Source: a bacterium (lineage in GTDB: Bacteria > Arandabacterota > Arandabacteria > Arandabacterales > Arandabacteraceae). Taken from it: DNA of 64,000 nt. Shown piece by piece: positions 27,176 through 35,407 of this stretch. The position numbers were made by a program, and so were the translations under genes. The stretch covers positions 547,680-611,679 of the forward strand of contig JAOZOU010000001.1 in NCBI GenBank assembly GCA_029933125.1, written 5' to 3'. The notes under the pieces were generated by a model. The model did no database searches and was not told where the DNA came from. It saw only the letters and a list, made by a program, of their open reading frames with translations. Position 1 is the first letter of the stretch, and each line of letters starts with the position of its first letter.

Positions 27176-27892
27176 TTACCAGGAAGCTCCTTTAACCCAC
27201 TGGATGAGGTAGTTCATACGTCCTGTCAGCAGGGAAATACGCGCCATTACAGTGTAGCCGAAGGATGCTCCGAAAGCCGCCATCAAGATCCAGATGCCGA
27301 ATCTGGCAACTCTTCCGAATGCGCCCTTATGCTCTTTTGAGAAGAAGAAGTAAACGAGAGCCGAAACAACTCCCCCAAAGACAACTAGCTGAGAGAAAAT
27401 ATTGCCAATGGTTGAAGCCGTTGTCGCACCTGGCTGATAAAGGGGAACCATTGTACTGTGAATCTGGCTTACAAAATCAGATTGAAGATAGCGTGTAAAA
27501 TTGGTTCCCGCCGCAAAACCTATGACAAATCCCATAGCCCATCGTGAGAGCCATGCGATTCTTGAAACCAATCGCGTGAGCAGAATGATACCAAATGCGA
27601 ACGGTATGATATAGATCCATTCACGAGGCTGTCCAACTGCAGCCGGCAGCACACCACCCATATGCGCTGGCCATAACCTGGCTATCATATTGGGTATCAG
27701 GGTTGTCCAGAAAGCAACCGTCATCCAGTAGGCGGCTGAAATTCCAACGAAAAGATGCTCAGCAAACTTATAGAAGGGATTATCCTTGTAGAGAAAGCTG
27801 AATATCATGAGTGTAAGCAGTGAGGCTATCCACACCCCGACTGCATGCGCAACTGGAGTTGTCAGAATTGGTTGGCTCTCAAGGATAATCAT
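27176..27892 (-). CDS. Six-helix membrane protein of the DUF6754 operon
   Basis: 238 residues with about six membrane helices (near 14-34, 44-66, 92-110, 115-133, 162-186, 196-216). Notable stretches are FAEHLFVGISAAYWMTVAFW and the conserved-looking PREWIYIIP loop and SRWAMGFVIGFAAG helix. Nothing matches a known transporter or enzyme. Its start overlaps the stop of the preceding gene by 4 bases and it is the last of four tightly packed genes, so it is likely a subunit of one inner-membrane complex. No function is claimed. Confidence 0.7.
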   Translation of the reverse strand: MIILESQPILTTPVAHAVGVWIASLLTLMIFSFLYKDNPFYKFAEHLFVGISAAYWMTVAFWTTLIPNMIARLWPAHMGGVLPAAVGQPREWIYIIPFAFGIILLTRLVSRIAWLSRWAMGFVIGFAAGTNFTRYLQSDFVSQIHSTMVPLYQPGATTASTIGNIFSQLVVFGGVVSALVYFFFSKEHKGAFGRVARFGIWILMAAFGASFGYTVMARISLLTGRMNYLIQWVKGASW

Positions 27893-28767
27893 CTGTATTT
27901 CCTCTTCCTCCTTCTCTCAAGCAGATAGGTTATGTTTCCAAGAATGATGAAAGCAACTATTACGAGGTGAGCTGTCACCTGCGGTCCCATAGTTGTGCTG
28001 GCTATGCGCGAACGCTTGGCGTATTTGGGATATTTCTTCACTAAGGCATATTCATACTCAGCCGCGCCCTGAAGCCCACCCATAAATCCCACCATCTGCT
28101 TAGGATAGTATGGATAGAGAAGGGGGGCCATGACAGCCGTCGTTCCACCTCCGACAGGTATATCCCCAGGATCGCCAGCAAACTGGATCCACTCCTTGGT
28201 TCCGGGAAAGCCTGAACCCAAACCTATGATGAGATCAAAGTCGCGCAAAGTCCGAATATCCTTCATCATAGGAAAGCTGTCGATAGGCTTGCCACTCATA
28301 TCAGTTGTGTACATGCCCTTGAAATCAGAAAGCAGCGTATTTATGAGCCCCTGGTTGCCCGCTTTGTATCCAAGATGAATCCAATCAACCCCATAGACCT
28401 TGTCAGGAAATTCCACCTTTATTATTTCGTCGATAAGCTGCTGGGACTGCCTCGATCCTGTTGGCCAGAGAGCCATGAGATAGATGCGATGGCTCTTTTC
28501 AAGAGCATGCCGCGTTACCGCATTAGCCATAGGCTGATTTTCGGGAACAGTGCTCGGCCCATAGTCGAAGCTTATGAGTATTCTCGAACCACCAGGTAGG
28601 CTTTCTATTTTGTCAAAGAGGGATTGAACTATCTCACTTGTTGGTATCGACGTCGCGTAGTGAAGAACCAATGGAATGATGACGGCTATTGCAATCAGCA
28701 AGAAGACATAACGACGATCAACTGCGCCTAAGCGTTCAATAATTGTCAGTTTCTCTTCTTCAGCCAT
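27889..28767 (-). CDS. Membrane-anchored alpha/beta-domain protein of the DUF6754 operon
   Basis: 292 residues from ATG 28767, one base after the stop of the previous gene, with AAGGA upstream. One N-terminal helix (about 19-39) and one C-terminal helix (about 262-282) flank a soluble domain of about 220 residues that reads as Rossmann-like alternation: RILISFDYGPST, RIYLMALWP, DWIHLGYKAGNQGL, DLIIGLGSGFPGTKEW and QMVGFMGGLQGAAEYE. The domain resembles that of the DUF6754 protein encoded first in the operon, so the two may pair. If the N-terminus is inside, the soluble domain is periplasmic. No catalytic motif is recognised. Confidence 0.72.
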   Translation of the reverse strand: MAEEEKLTIIERLGAVDRRYVFLLIAIAVIIPLVLHYATSIPTSEIVQSLFDKIESLPGGSRILISFDYGPSTVPENQPMANAVTRHALEKSHRIYLMALWPTGSRQSQQLIDEIIKVEFPDKVYGVDWIHLGYKAGNQGLINTLLSDFKGMYTTDMSGKPIDSFPMMKDIRTLRDFDLIIGLGSGFPGTKEWIQFAGDPGDIPVGGGTTAVMAPLLYPYYPKQMVGFMGGLQGAAEYEYALVKKYPKYAKRSRIASTTMGPQVTAHLVIVAFIILGNITYLLERRRKRKYR

Positions 28768-28768
28768 T

Positions 28769-29455
28769 TCAATCCTTACCTTCGGTTCCGAGATAAGACC
28801 TTTCAATTCCAAGAATGAGTCTCAAAGATGCGGAAACAATCCCCAAGGCGATGCCAATCATGATAGCTCTTTGCCCAGCCATGTTAGGAACAGACATTAT
28901 CCATGTGCTCAGATTTGGTATGTGCAAGAACTGCAAGGGTTTTGGCAACCAGAATGTGAGATAATAGCCGAGCGGCGTTGGTCGAAGAAGTATGACAAAG
29001 GCAGCAAGCAGAAGAATTGTTGCCTCCTTTGTCTTTGCTCTAAAGGCTCTGTATGAAGCCGACGCTACGAAAAATGCAAGCAAGGAAAACATCGTTGCCT
29101 GTAGAGGCTGGAAGGTTGCATCATAAAGATACTTGAGAAGACTTCCATCAGCCTGATAATCACCAGTCCAACCACCTGGAACTCCAATCTTGAGGAGACC
29201 AGCACCAAGCATGAGGAAGAATCCAGAGACGGTTACGATACTATACTTCCAATCCCGCCGCCGGTTCTGAATCCTTGAGAGATGGACCTTAAGCAGGTTG
29301 CCCCCACCAAGTATAAATGCGAAAACAGCAATGACATCGTAGAAAATCGAGAATTTGCTATCAAGTCCAGTGAAGGGCCAGTGCGGGATGAACATGGCAG
29401 CGATGAGGACAAGCCCAACAATGAAGGTAATTACAAGTGGTACCGTCCGCTTCAT
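28769..29455 (-). CDS. Polytopic membrane protein of the DUF6754 operon
   Basis: 228 residues with about six helices (5-25, 38-56, 74-93, 118-138, 145-162, 190-213). Between helices 3 and 4 is a Gly/Trp-rich loop (GVPGGWTGDY). It has no resemblance to a named family. It starts 13 bases after the stop of the FN3/DUF6754 gene and is followed, after one base, by the alpha/beta-domain gene. The strict order and spacing suggest a fixed complex of two polytopic and two single- or double-pass proteins. Confidence 0.7.
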   Translation of the reverse strand: MKRTVPLVITFIVGLVLIAAMFIPHWPFTGLDSKFSIFYDVIAVFAFILGGGNLLKVHLSRIQNRRRDWKYSIVTVSGFFLMLGAGLLKIGVPGGWTGDYQADGSLLKYLYDATFQPLQATMFSLLAFFVASASYRAFRAKTKEATILLLAAFVILLRPTPLGYYLTFWLPKPLQFLHIPNLSTWIMSVPNMAGQRAIMIGIALGIVSASLRLILGIERSYLGTEGKD

Positions 29456-29468
29456 CTGAGTGCCTTCC

Positions 29469-30665
29469 TCAGAAATTCATCGTGAAAAGACGACGTAACC
29501 AGTTGCTTGCTGCAAGCAGAGTCTCATTTCCTGTAGTACTGGCAAGTGTTGCCAGAGCGACTCCGGCAACGATGAATATTAGAGCTATTGCCTTGCCTGC
29601 ATCCTGGCCTTTGAGACTCCCTTGCATCTTTCGATCCTTCGAAAGATATGCACTCGCTGCAAAGAGCTCCTCACCGATGAGGGTGTAGTCACATGCCGCA
29701 ACAAAGAATGGCAGCTGTGTTGGCATTGCAGTACCTGCAACTTGAATTGCACCGATCGAGTTGCCTGTCTCTGCAAGTATGAGAGATTCTGCAAAGAAAG
29801 CCCCCAGATAGAAACAAGCTGCTGGCCGCTGCCTGACCATTATTCCATCCACTGCTGCAACATAGCCAAATTGCTCATCCGTAATGTAGTGAACAATGTC
29901 GTCATTGTAGAGATCAGGTCTGCCAGCTTCAAGATAAGCCTGTCTGACTGTCTCCCGACCTACACTCATAACGATTGAACGTGAAACTGGAACCTCAAGC
30001 TTTGTTTCATAGGTTGCAGCCTTCCTGGCAATGTGCGCAAGCAGGGTCATACCTGCAACCGTCTGGACGTTATCCATATCCTGGATACCCGGTATGAAGA
30101 GAATCGGTTTACCCATCTCGGTTGCACGTCCAACAGCCTCATCGATGGCCTCCAGCCCGGAAATTCGTCTGATATAGAGTTCCTTCCCTTTTGCGCCAAG
30201 AAAAATGAAGTAAGTTATTGCAAAGACAAGGATAAGAGCAATGACAAGCAGATTAGCACGGGTGCGATCGAACCACTGTTGTTTTGATTGCACAGGTCCT
30301 GCAATGACGGGCGCACTCGCGACGCTATCGGCTAAGGCCACTACCTGGTAATAATATGCAGTGCCATCATGCGTCCTTGAGTCAACAAAGCGGCGGGTTC
30401 CTCCTGGCACTTTGGCTACAACTTCACTGCTCTCAGGTGATCCGACGTAACGTATGATTCTGTAACCCGTGATGATTCCATTTTCACCTGTGTCGCCTGG
30501 GGAAAGCTCCCACTCGAGAGTTATGCTCCCACCCTTATCGCTCGGCGTGTCATATGCCTTCAAGGAAATCGGTGGCGGTACAGCGAGGGAATCACTTTCC
30601 TGGGCTATCGCACTTGACGCTACGAGGATAGCAGCAAGCGCAACTATCAAGGCAACCTTATGCAT
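29469..30665 (-). CDS. FN3-containing DUF6754 membrane protein
   Basis: 398 residues from ATG 30665. Order: signal peptide or anchor (ALIVALAAILVASSAIAQ), a fibronectin type III domain (about 35-130; ITLEWELSPGDTG, TGYRIIRY, YYYQVVAL), a membrane helix (about 142-160), a soluble alpha/beta domain (PILFIPGIQDMDNVQTVAG, MLLAHIARKAATYETKLEVP, AVDGIMVRQRPAACFYLGAF, AETGNSIGAIQVAGT, DYTLIGEELFAASAYL), and a C-terminal helix pair. This soluble domain is the DUF6754 type seen in several candidate phyla. It is the first of four co-directional genes. A 7-bp hairpin overlaps its Shine-Dalgarno (see finding). Role unknown. Confidence 0.78.
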   Translation of the reverse strand: MHKVALIVALAAILVASSAIAQESDSLAVPPPISLKAYDTPSDKGGSITLEWELSPGDTGENGIITGYRIIRYVGSPESSEVVAKVPGGTRRFVDSRTHDGTAYYYQVVALADSVASAPVIAGPVQSKQQWFDRTRANLLVIALILVFAITYFIFLGAKGKELYIRRISGLEAIDEAVGRATEMGKPILFIPGIQDMDNVQTVAGMTLLAHIARKAATYETKLEVPVSRSIVMSVGRETVRQAYLEAGRPDLYNDDIVHYITDEQFGYVAAVDGIMVRQRPAACFYLGAFFAESLILAETGNSIGAIQVAGTAMPTQLPFFVAACDYTLIGEELFAASAYLSKDRKMQGSLKGQDAGKAIALIFIVAGVALATLASTTGNETLLAASNWLRRLFTMNF

Positions 30666-30737
30666 CCTTATCCTTTCCAAGTAAGGATAGGCAAAGTCTA
30701 ATTGTTGTGAGAATAGTAATCATACGCTTGGCAGATC

Positions 30738-30800
30738 TGTCAAGCACAAACATCCCGCATTGCCTTTCGATTGACACTACCAGAGCAGGAGCGATAGGAT
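30738..30800. promoter_or_regulatory. Divergent promoters: DUF6754 operon (-) and rubredoxin (+)
   Basis: Minus strand: -35 TTGACA (30743-30738) with a weaker -10 (TACTAT, 19-bp spacer) reading into the DUF6754 operon. Plus strand: -35 TTGACA (30771-30776), 18-bp spacer, -10 TAGGAT (30795-30800), reading into rubredoxin. The back-to-back -35 boxes, 27 bp apart, would let one regulator affect both. Confidence 0.5.
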
Positions 30801-30837
30801 AGGTACAGTCAACTCAATCTAGCTTAAGGAGGAACCC

Positions 30838-31002
30838 ATGAAGTACAGATGCAAAGTTTGTGGCTATGTCTACGATCCCGCTGTGGGTGATCCGGATAAT
30901 AATGTGCCTGCTGGCACGAAGTTTGAAGACGTTCCTGATGATTGGGTCTGTCCGGCGTGTGGAGCTCCGAAAAGCATGTTTGAGCCTATGCAAGCGGAGT
31001 GA
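30838..31002 (+). CDS. Rubredoxin
   Basis: 54 residues starting ATG 30838 with AAGGAGGA about 5 bases upstream. It has the two knuckles that ligate a single iron: C5-x-x-C8 ([12 protein letters not shown]) and C38-x-x-C41 ([10 protein letters not shown]), plus the conserved [11 protein letters not shown]. Full-length match to small electron-transfer rubredoxins, which pass electrons to rubrerythrins, superoxide reductase or oxygen-scavenging flavoproteins. It stands alone, divergent from the DUF6754 operon and convergent with the M28-type aminopeptidase (4-base gap). Points to an anaerobic or microaerobic host (inference). Confidence 0.96.
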   Translation: MKYRCKVCGYVYDPAVGDPDNNVPAGTKFEDVPDDWVCPACGAPKSMFEPMQAE

Positions 31003-31006
31003 AACG

Positions 31007-33064
31007 CTAGCCCCGACGTTTCACAAACTCGACCAATCCGGCATCAGCAGAGATCTCGAAGCAAAGTCTTACAAGATCGGGATTGGTTTCTCCAATCTCG
31101 GCTGCCACAACTCTCGAAATGTCGGCGATAGAACGCTCGCCATCAGCCCAGAAGAGGGAAAGTATCCAGATGAGATCAGCCTTGGCTTCGCGCTTGCGCC
31201 ATCGATTGTAGCGGCTACGCCGTCGCCCAGTTGTTCTGCGCAAAGCATGCTCGGGATAGACAGGGCCAGGAATGAGACGCCTCACAACATGATCAGCTTG
31301 CTCCTTGATGCGATCATGAGCACGTTTGCGCATACTTGCAGATAAGGAAGCAACATCACATACCTCGGCCTCAGCCTTGACACACTTGGTATAGGCTCTC
31401 ATTTGATCGCGTATCCTGCGCTGCAGGGATTTTGATCTTGGATGCAGGCTGCCCAAACCCATGAGGACCTTCCTGCCATATTCAAGTAAGAGGCCCGCCT
31501 CAAATTCGAGACTTACCCACATCGGGGCATCGGATTGAGCAAATTCAGCCATCTTGTCAACCGCATCTCTCCGAAGTGCCTGGCCAACTATGTCAGCACA
31601 AAGCTTGAGATCATTCTCGTCAGCTCTGGCAAGCGTATAAATGACCGCAGCACCTATAAGTCCAATAGATCGGAGCATCTCGGGAGATACCTTGTCAGGC
31701 GTGTCAGCACTGGTATGGTAGAAAAGATCTGGCCACTGGATAAGCATAGCGGTCGGCACTCCAACAAGGGGATCCGAAAGGACATAATGGTCACTACCTC
31801 CTGAAAAACTCGTTGTCTGCATTCGTACAGAGAGCAGATCACTTGATAGCCCCGTGTCCCCCTTATGACTAAGGACCTTGCGGGCTGCATGCTCTATGAG
31901 GTAGTGGATGAATCCACCTGAAGCCATAGGTGGAGCTTCAATGCAAAGAGTCGAGCCAGTTACATCCTGGCGTTGGCCAACCATATCCAGATTAAGCCCT
32001 GTCACGAGACGCTGCCTGGCAGAATGCTCGCGCGAAAGGTACGCGAAGGTTCCTGTTATTTCAGGTACCAGAAGAAATCTTATCCCGAAGCGCGGTTGGG
32101 GAAGAATCTGTCTCTCAATGAGATTGGAAAGGACCTTGTGGATCTCGAGAAGAGCAGCAACCCCAGAGGCGTTATCATCTGCTGAAGGTTTGGGGTGGCA
32201 CAGATGTGCAATCACCAGAACCTCTCTATCCTCTCGGCCCGCTATGAGTGAGGTTACAACCTCAAGTGTGCCAGGATAGGTTTCGCTCTCCACCAGTGCC
32301 CAAGCCTTAACGGGTCGCCTTTGGCTGCGAAGGTGGTTCGCAAGCCTATCGCCGTCCTCAGGTGTAAGCACAAATCCGAAAAGTTCATTCTCATCCCACC
32401 AGAAGGAATTGTACTGGCGCGCACCATATACACCTGAGCCAAATCTCACACCCGGCAGGTGCCTTTGCTTATAGAGAATGATACCACTTACGCCTGCGCT
32501 AGCCGCTGCCTCATACACATGACTTGCCCTCCAAGCATCACATAAAGCGATCTTCCCCCTCGCTCTTTTGAAATCCTTCTCAGTTCGTCCATCCCCACCA
32601 TCGATTACCTCGGCTGCGATCCCATGCGGCGGCGTCGCCTTGCTCCTTTGAATCACCGAAATGGCACAGTCATTAAAATCGGCTAGCTTTGCTGCAAGCT
32701 CGGGTGGCGAGATAATCTTGAGAACAGCTTGTTTTATGGACCATTCATCAAAGGAAGGGAAGTGCCAGAAACTTGCACCACGTTCAGCAGGATAGTGGAT
32801 AAGACGAGCATCTCCACTATCCTCGAGAAGATGGTCTATGCAATACTCAGCAGCACGGCGGTAGCCAGGGCTAGCTTGGATGCGATGGAAACGCGAAAGG
32901 GCAAGGACGTGATCGTAAGCTCTCTCGGCTGAAATCTCTGACGAAAGTGTGTGCAAGAGCTCAGTAAACATTGAATCCTCGATGTGCGCGGCTTGCTGGT
33001 ATGGTATCAAGTCAGTCCTCAAAGGGTCAATGAATAGTTTTTGGTAATGCAATCTCTCGCTCAT
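31007..33064 (-). CDS. M28-type aminopeptidase with PA-like insert and C-terminal winged helix (DUF4910 family)
   Basis: 685 residues. The metallopeptidase core (about 270-480) shows the M28 metal ligands in order: H in VIAHLCHPKP, bridging D in SADDNASG, E in VPEITGTFAY, D in LNLDMVGQ, and H in FYHTSADTPDKV. A protease-associated-like insert (about 160-225, around DAWRASHVYEAAASAGVSGI) precedes it. After an alpha-helical stretch the last 80 residues form a winged helix (ADLIWILSLFW), as in DUF4910 proteins. No signal peptide, so a cytosolic peptidase. Convergent with rubredoxin and divergent from the dockerin protein. Confidence 0.85.
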   Translation of the reverse strand: MSERLHYQKLFIDPLRTDLIPYQQAAHIEDSMFTELLHTLSSEISAERAYDHVLALSRFHRIQASPGYRRAAEYCIDHLLEDSGDARLIHYPAERGASFWHFPSFDEWSIKQAVLKIISPPELAAKLADFNDCAISVIQRSKATPPHGIAAEVIDGGDGRTEKDFKRARGKIALCDAWRASHVYEAAASAGVSGIILYKQRHLPGVRFGSGVYGARQYNSFWWDENELFGFVLTPEDGDRLANHLRSQRRPVKAWALVESETYPGTLEVVTSLIAGREDREVLVIAHLCHPKPSADDNASGVAALLEIHKVLSNLIERQILPQPRFGIRFLLVPEITGTFAYLSREHSARQRLVTGLNLDMVGQRQDVTGSTLCIEAPPMASGGFIHYLIEHAARKVLSHKGDTGLSSDLLSVRMQTTSFSGGSDHYVLSDPLVGVPTAMLIQWPDLFYHTSADTPDKVSPEMLRSIGLIGAAVIYTLARADENDLKLCADIVGQALRRDAVDKMAEFAQSDAPMWVSLEFEAGLLLEYGRKVLMGLGSLHPRSKSLQRRIRDQMRAYTKCVKAEAEVCDVASLSASMRKRAHDRIKEQADHVVRRLIPGPVYPEHALRRTTGRRRSRYNRWRKREAKADLIWILSLFWADGERSIADISRVVAAEIGETNPDLVRLCFEISADAGLVEFVKRRG

Positions 33065-33160
33065 CTTACCCTACTTCCCTTTGAGTCCCCGACCTCTAAC
33101 GAGGAATTGGCAAAAGCGCTCCACTGCTACCAATCAGTTACTACTTCACTAGCGGATTGC

Positions 33161-33191
33161 TTGACAATAGGGGATAAGTTGTGATATCCTT
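33161..33191 (+). promoter_or_regulatory. Promoter of the dockerin protein gene
   Basis: A consensus -35 TTGACA (33161-33166) embedded in GCTTGACAAT, the same decamer as at the promoter of the 59520-63575 gene. The -10 is less clear (TGATATCC at 33182-33189, spacing 15-17). About 110 nt of leader precede the ATG at 33301, with GGAGGT as the ribosome binding site. Confidence 0.55.
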
Positions 33192-33300
33192 TAACGTAGA
33201 AATTGGCTTTTAGAGAGAGCAAGAAGTGTAAGACCGGCGGAAGGGGGTGTAGATAAGAGGGTCAACTAAGTGTAGTGTGAATCAAATGGAGGTAAACGAG

Positions 33301-33885
33301 ATGAGGAATTCGGTTTTGGCAATTGGCTTGATAGCGATACTTCTGGTCGCCGGGACAGCTTTCGCTGGTATTCCATCAGCAAGCACTTCCACTGTCGAAA
33401 GAGAGGGTCAAGGGACGCCAGAGTGCAATCCCGATGTGGCTGTGATTTGTCCGGCCAGTGACATGGGACAGGTCTATGTGACAGTGACTGTAAGGAATGT
33501 TTATGGTGATCCACTTGCTGACAAGGTTGTGAACTGCTATCCCAGTGTTGTCTCTGGAGGTTTTTGCTTCTGCCCCGGCGAAGATTCAAAACAAGATACA
33601 ACTGACTCCAATGGACAGGTGTTCTTCACGTTCTCGGACTTCGGCGGTTGCGGCGACCTCGAATTCGGTGCAGACTGCGAGGGTGTTGTCTTTAACCCTT
33701 CGGCGACAATATATATCGCCAGTCCCGACAACAATGGTGACTGCACTGTTGGACTGCCCGATTTCATTAGTTTCGCAGGTGTCTACCAGACAGCTGATGC
33801 CTGCAGTGACTTTAATTGCGATGGAACCGTTGGAATAAGTGACTTCATAATTTTCGCGGGTCACTATAACCACACTTGTCCTTAG
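33301..33885 (+). CDS. Exported protein with Ig-like domain and dockerin module
   Basis: 194 residues from ATG 33301, preceded by GGAGGT. Signal peptide (MRNSVLAIGLIAILLVAGTA) ending near AFA-G. Residues about 45-140 form an Ig-like or CnaB-like fold (VYVTVTVRNVYGDPLADKVV, with TDSNGQVFFTFSD and several cysteines). Residues 142-194 are a type I dockerin with two calcium loops, DNNGDCTVGLPDFISF and DFNCDGTVGISDFIIF, separated by a linker. Dockerins bind cohesins; two proteins in this window carry cohesin-like domains (51315 and 59520 genes), so they are candidate partners. A strong hairpin terminator follows. Confidence 0.85.
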   Translation: MRNSVLAIGLIAILLVAGTAFAGIPSASTSTVEREGQGTPECNPDVAVICPASDMGQVYVTVTVRNVYGDPLADKVVNCYPSVVSGGFCFCPGEDSKQDTTDSNGQVFFTFSDFGGCGDLEFGADCEGVVFNPSATIYIASPDNNGDCTVGLPDFISFAGVYQTADACSDFNCDGTVGISDFIIFAGHYNHTCP

Positions 33886-33913
33886 GCTGCCATAGTTTTA
33901 AGTGAAACCCTTG

Positions 33914-33938
33914 AAGGCGGGTAGAGTCTACCCGCCTT
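33914..33938 (+). terminator. Rho-independent-type terminator hairpin
   Basis: A 25-bp perfect inverted repeat with a single central base (AAGGCGGGTAGA-G-TCTACCCGCCTT), 29 bp after the dockerin gene stop, followed by GTGTCTTTTCCCC. The G+C-rich stem and partial T-run make it a convincing terminator. Confidence 0.8.
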
Positions 33939-33988
33939 GTGTCTTTTCCCCTGTTCAGTCCGAGCCCACCTTTGAGTGGTATCTGTTG

Positions 33989-34777
33989 CTATAGCGGGAG
34001 ATTGAGGAGCTCCTTCATCAGCTTCGCATTGCGGGCAGCCTGCCCGGCGTGGCAATTATTGAAGAAGACAAACGTTTTCTTCGCCCTTGCTGCCATCCTC
34101 CTTATCTTCTCAACCCATTCCTTGAGCTCATCTTTGGTGTAGAGATAATCATAGCGGTCTCCGCCTCCACCCCACCAATTCTTTGCATTACGCCCATGAA
34201 GGCGCACATAACCAATGTCAGTGGTGACTTCCGCAATCGGAGGGACAAGCCCCTTAAGGCGTGGTTCATCAACAGCGCAGTAACCTATTCCCATTGATCT
34301 TAGATTCTCAAAAAGATCAGGAGTTATCCACTCACTATTGCGGAACTCAACGAAGAGAGGGAAGTCCTGAAATTTCTCCTTCAAGAACTCAAGATGTTCG
34401 ATGTTCTCGCGTGTCCGCTTGAATCCCCAGGGAAACTGAGCGATTATTCCACCAAACTTACCCGCATCTATGATCGGCTGAATCGCATCCTTGAACTGAC
34501 GATAGAGTGCACCGTCTTTGGATTGATTGTGTGTCATCTCCTGGTTTGCCTTGATGACAAACTCAAAATCAGATGGTGTCTTTTCCTCCATGCGCCTGAG
34601 CACAGCTGGATGAGGGATGCGATAATAGGTTGAATTGACCTCAACCCCACGAAAGTGTTTGGTGTACTCTTTGAGCATATCACCCTTGCGAATGCCACGT
34701 GGATAGAAACTTCCCACCCAATCATCGAAGCTGTAGCCAGATGTGCCAACTATGATTCCTCGAGCCTCATCCGCCAT
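33989..34777 (-). CDS. DUF72 family protein
   Basis: 262 residues from ATG 34777 (MADEARGIIVGTSGYSF), preferred over an upstream start because the DUF72 fold begins at IIVGTSGYSFDDW. Other family marks are YYRIPHP, the FEFVIKANQEMTH strand, AQFPWGF, FVEFRNSEW, YVRLHGRN and the C-terminal FVFFNNCHAGQAARNA. DUF72 proteins have a TIM-barrel-like fold related to UVDE/AP-endonuclease-type enzymes; their substrate is unknown. The start lies 28 bases inside the preceding membrane-protein gene. No signal peptide. Confidence 0.88.
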   Translation of the reverse strand: MADEARGIIVGTSGYSFDDWVGSFYPRGIRKGDMLKEYTKHFRGVEVNSTYYRIPHPAVLRRMEEKTPSDFEFVIKANQEMTHNQSKDGALYRQFKDAIQPIIDAGKFGGIIAQFPWGFKRTRENIEHLEFLKEKFQDFPLFVEFRNSEWITPDLFENLRSMGIGYCAVDEPRLKGLVPPIAEVTTDIGYVRLHGRNAKNWWGGGGDRYDYLYTKDELKEWVEKIRRMAARAKKTFVFFNNCHAGQAARNAKLMKELLNLPL

Positions 34778-35187
34778 CGCAAGACCTCGACACCCAGTGT
34801 GACCCCAAGACCAACCGCAATCCCAAGTGAGAAACCCCATGTGAAACCGCTTGAGAGCGAGCCATACAGGCTATCGGGGATGTTCGCCCCAATTGCAAAA
34901 CCGTAGATTATGAATCCACCAAACCCGCAGAGAAGGGCAGGCAAGGCTGCTCCAGCCACAATGCGCAAGGAAGCTCTATTTCTTCTTGTCATCCAGAGAG
35001 CACTCAAGATTCCTATGGTAATAAGTGTGGCAAAGATGAGGAAGCGTGCCATACTGCCTCTTTCGCTTTCAACAAAAATACCCCAGAAGACCGTGCTTGC
35101 AAGGATGACGATCATAGCATCTCGTCTGCGAACAGCGGTTGCTGCTGATGCGATCAGCGAATAAGCCAGACCGTAGGTCACGAACAT
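34750..35187 (-). CDS. Small membrane protein
   Basis: 145 residues as drawn from ATG 35187, with about four helices (SLIASAATAV, MIVILASTVFWGIF, FLIFATLITIGILSALW, and a Gly-rich C-terminal pair). The same frame is open and coding-like upstream (ending GRLSVAEQHAFAM) back to a CTG at 35328, with AGGAGG at 35343-35338, nine bases before it. The true product is probably about 192 residues starting at that rare CTG. The 3' end overlaps the DUF72 gene by 28 bases. No family recognised. Confidence 0.6.
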   Translation of the reverse strand: MFVTYGLAYSLIASAATAVRRRDAMIVILASTVFWGIFVESERGSMARFLIFATLITIGILSALWMTRRNRASLRIVAGAALPALLCGFGGFIIYGFAIGANIPDSLYGSLSSGFTWGFSLGIAVGLGVTLGVEVLRWRMRLEES

Positions 35188-35407
35188 AGCAAAGGCATGT
35201 TGCTCAGCAACCGATAGCCTGCCGAAGATGAGAAAATGACGCAGCAGCCAGCCAATGGCAATAGTCGAAAGGATGCCACAAACAGTAGGAAGGCTAACTG
35301 CGAGCTCTTTGGGTACGTTGCGCGCCAGGGCCTAACCCCTCCTCGTAGATTTCTCAATATTATAATCCCACTCGGGTTGCTTAGAGTCAAGTTGTTAGAG
35401 GATTGCC

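Noticed and set aside
30860-31345. A 161-codon plus-strand open frame
   Set aside because: It overlaps rubredoxin and the 3' part of the aminopeptidase gene, has no ribosome binding site, and its composition is that of an out-of-frame shadow.
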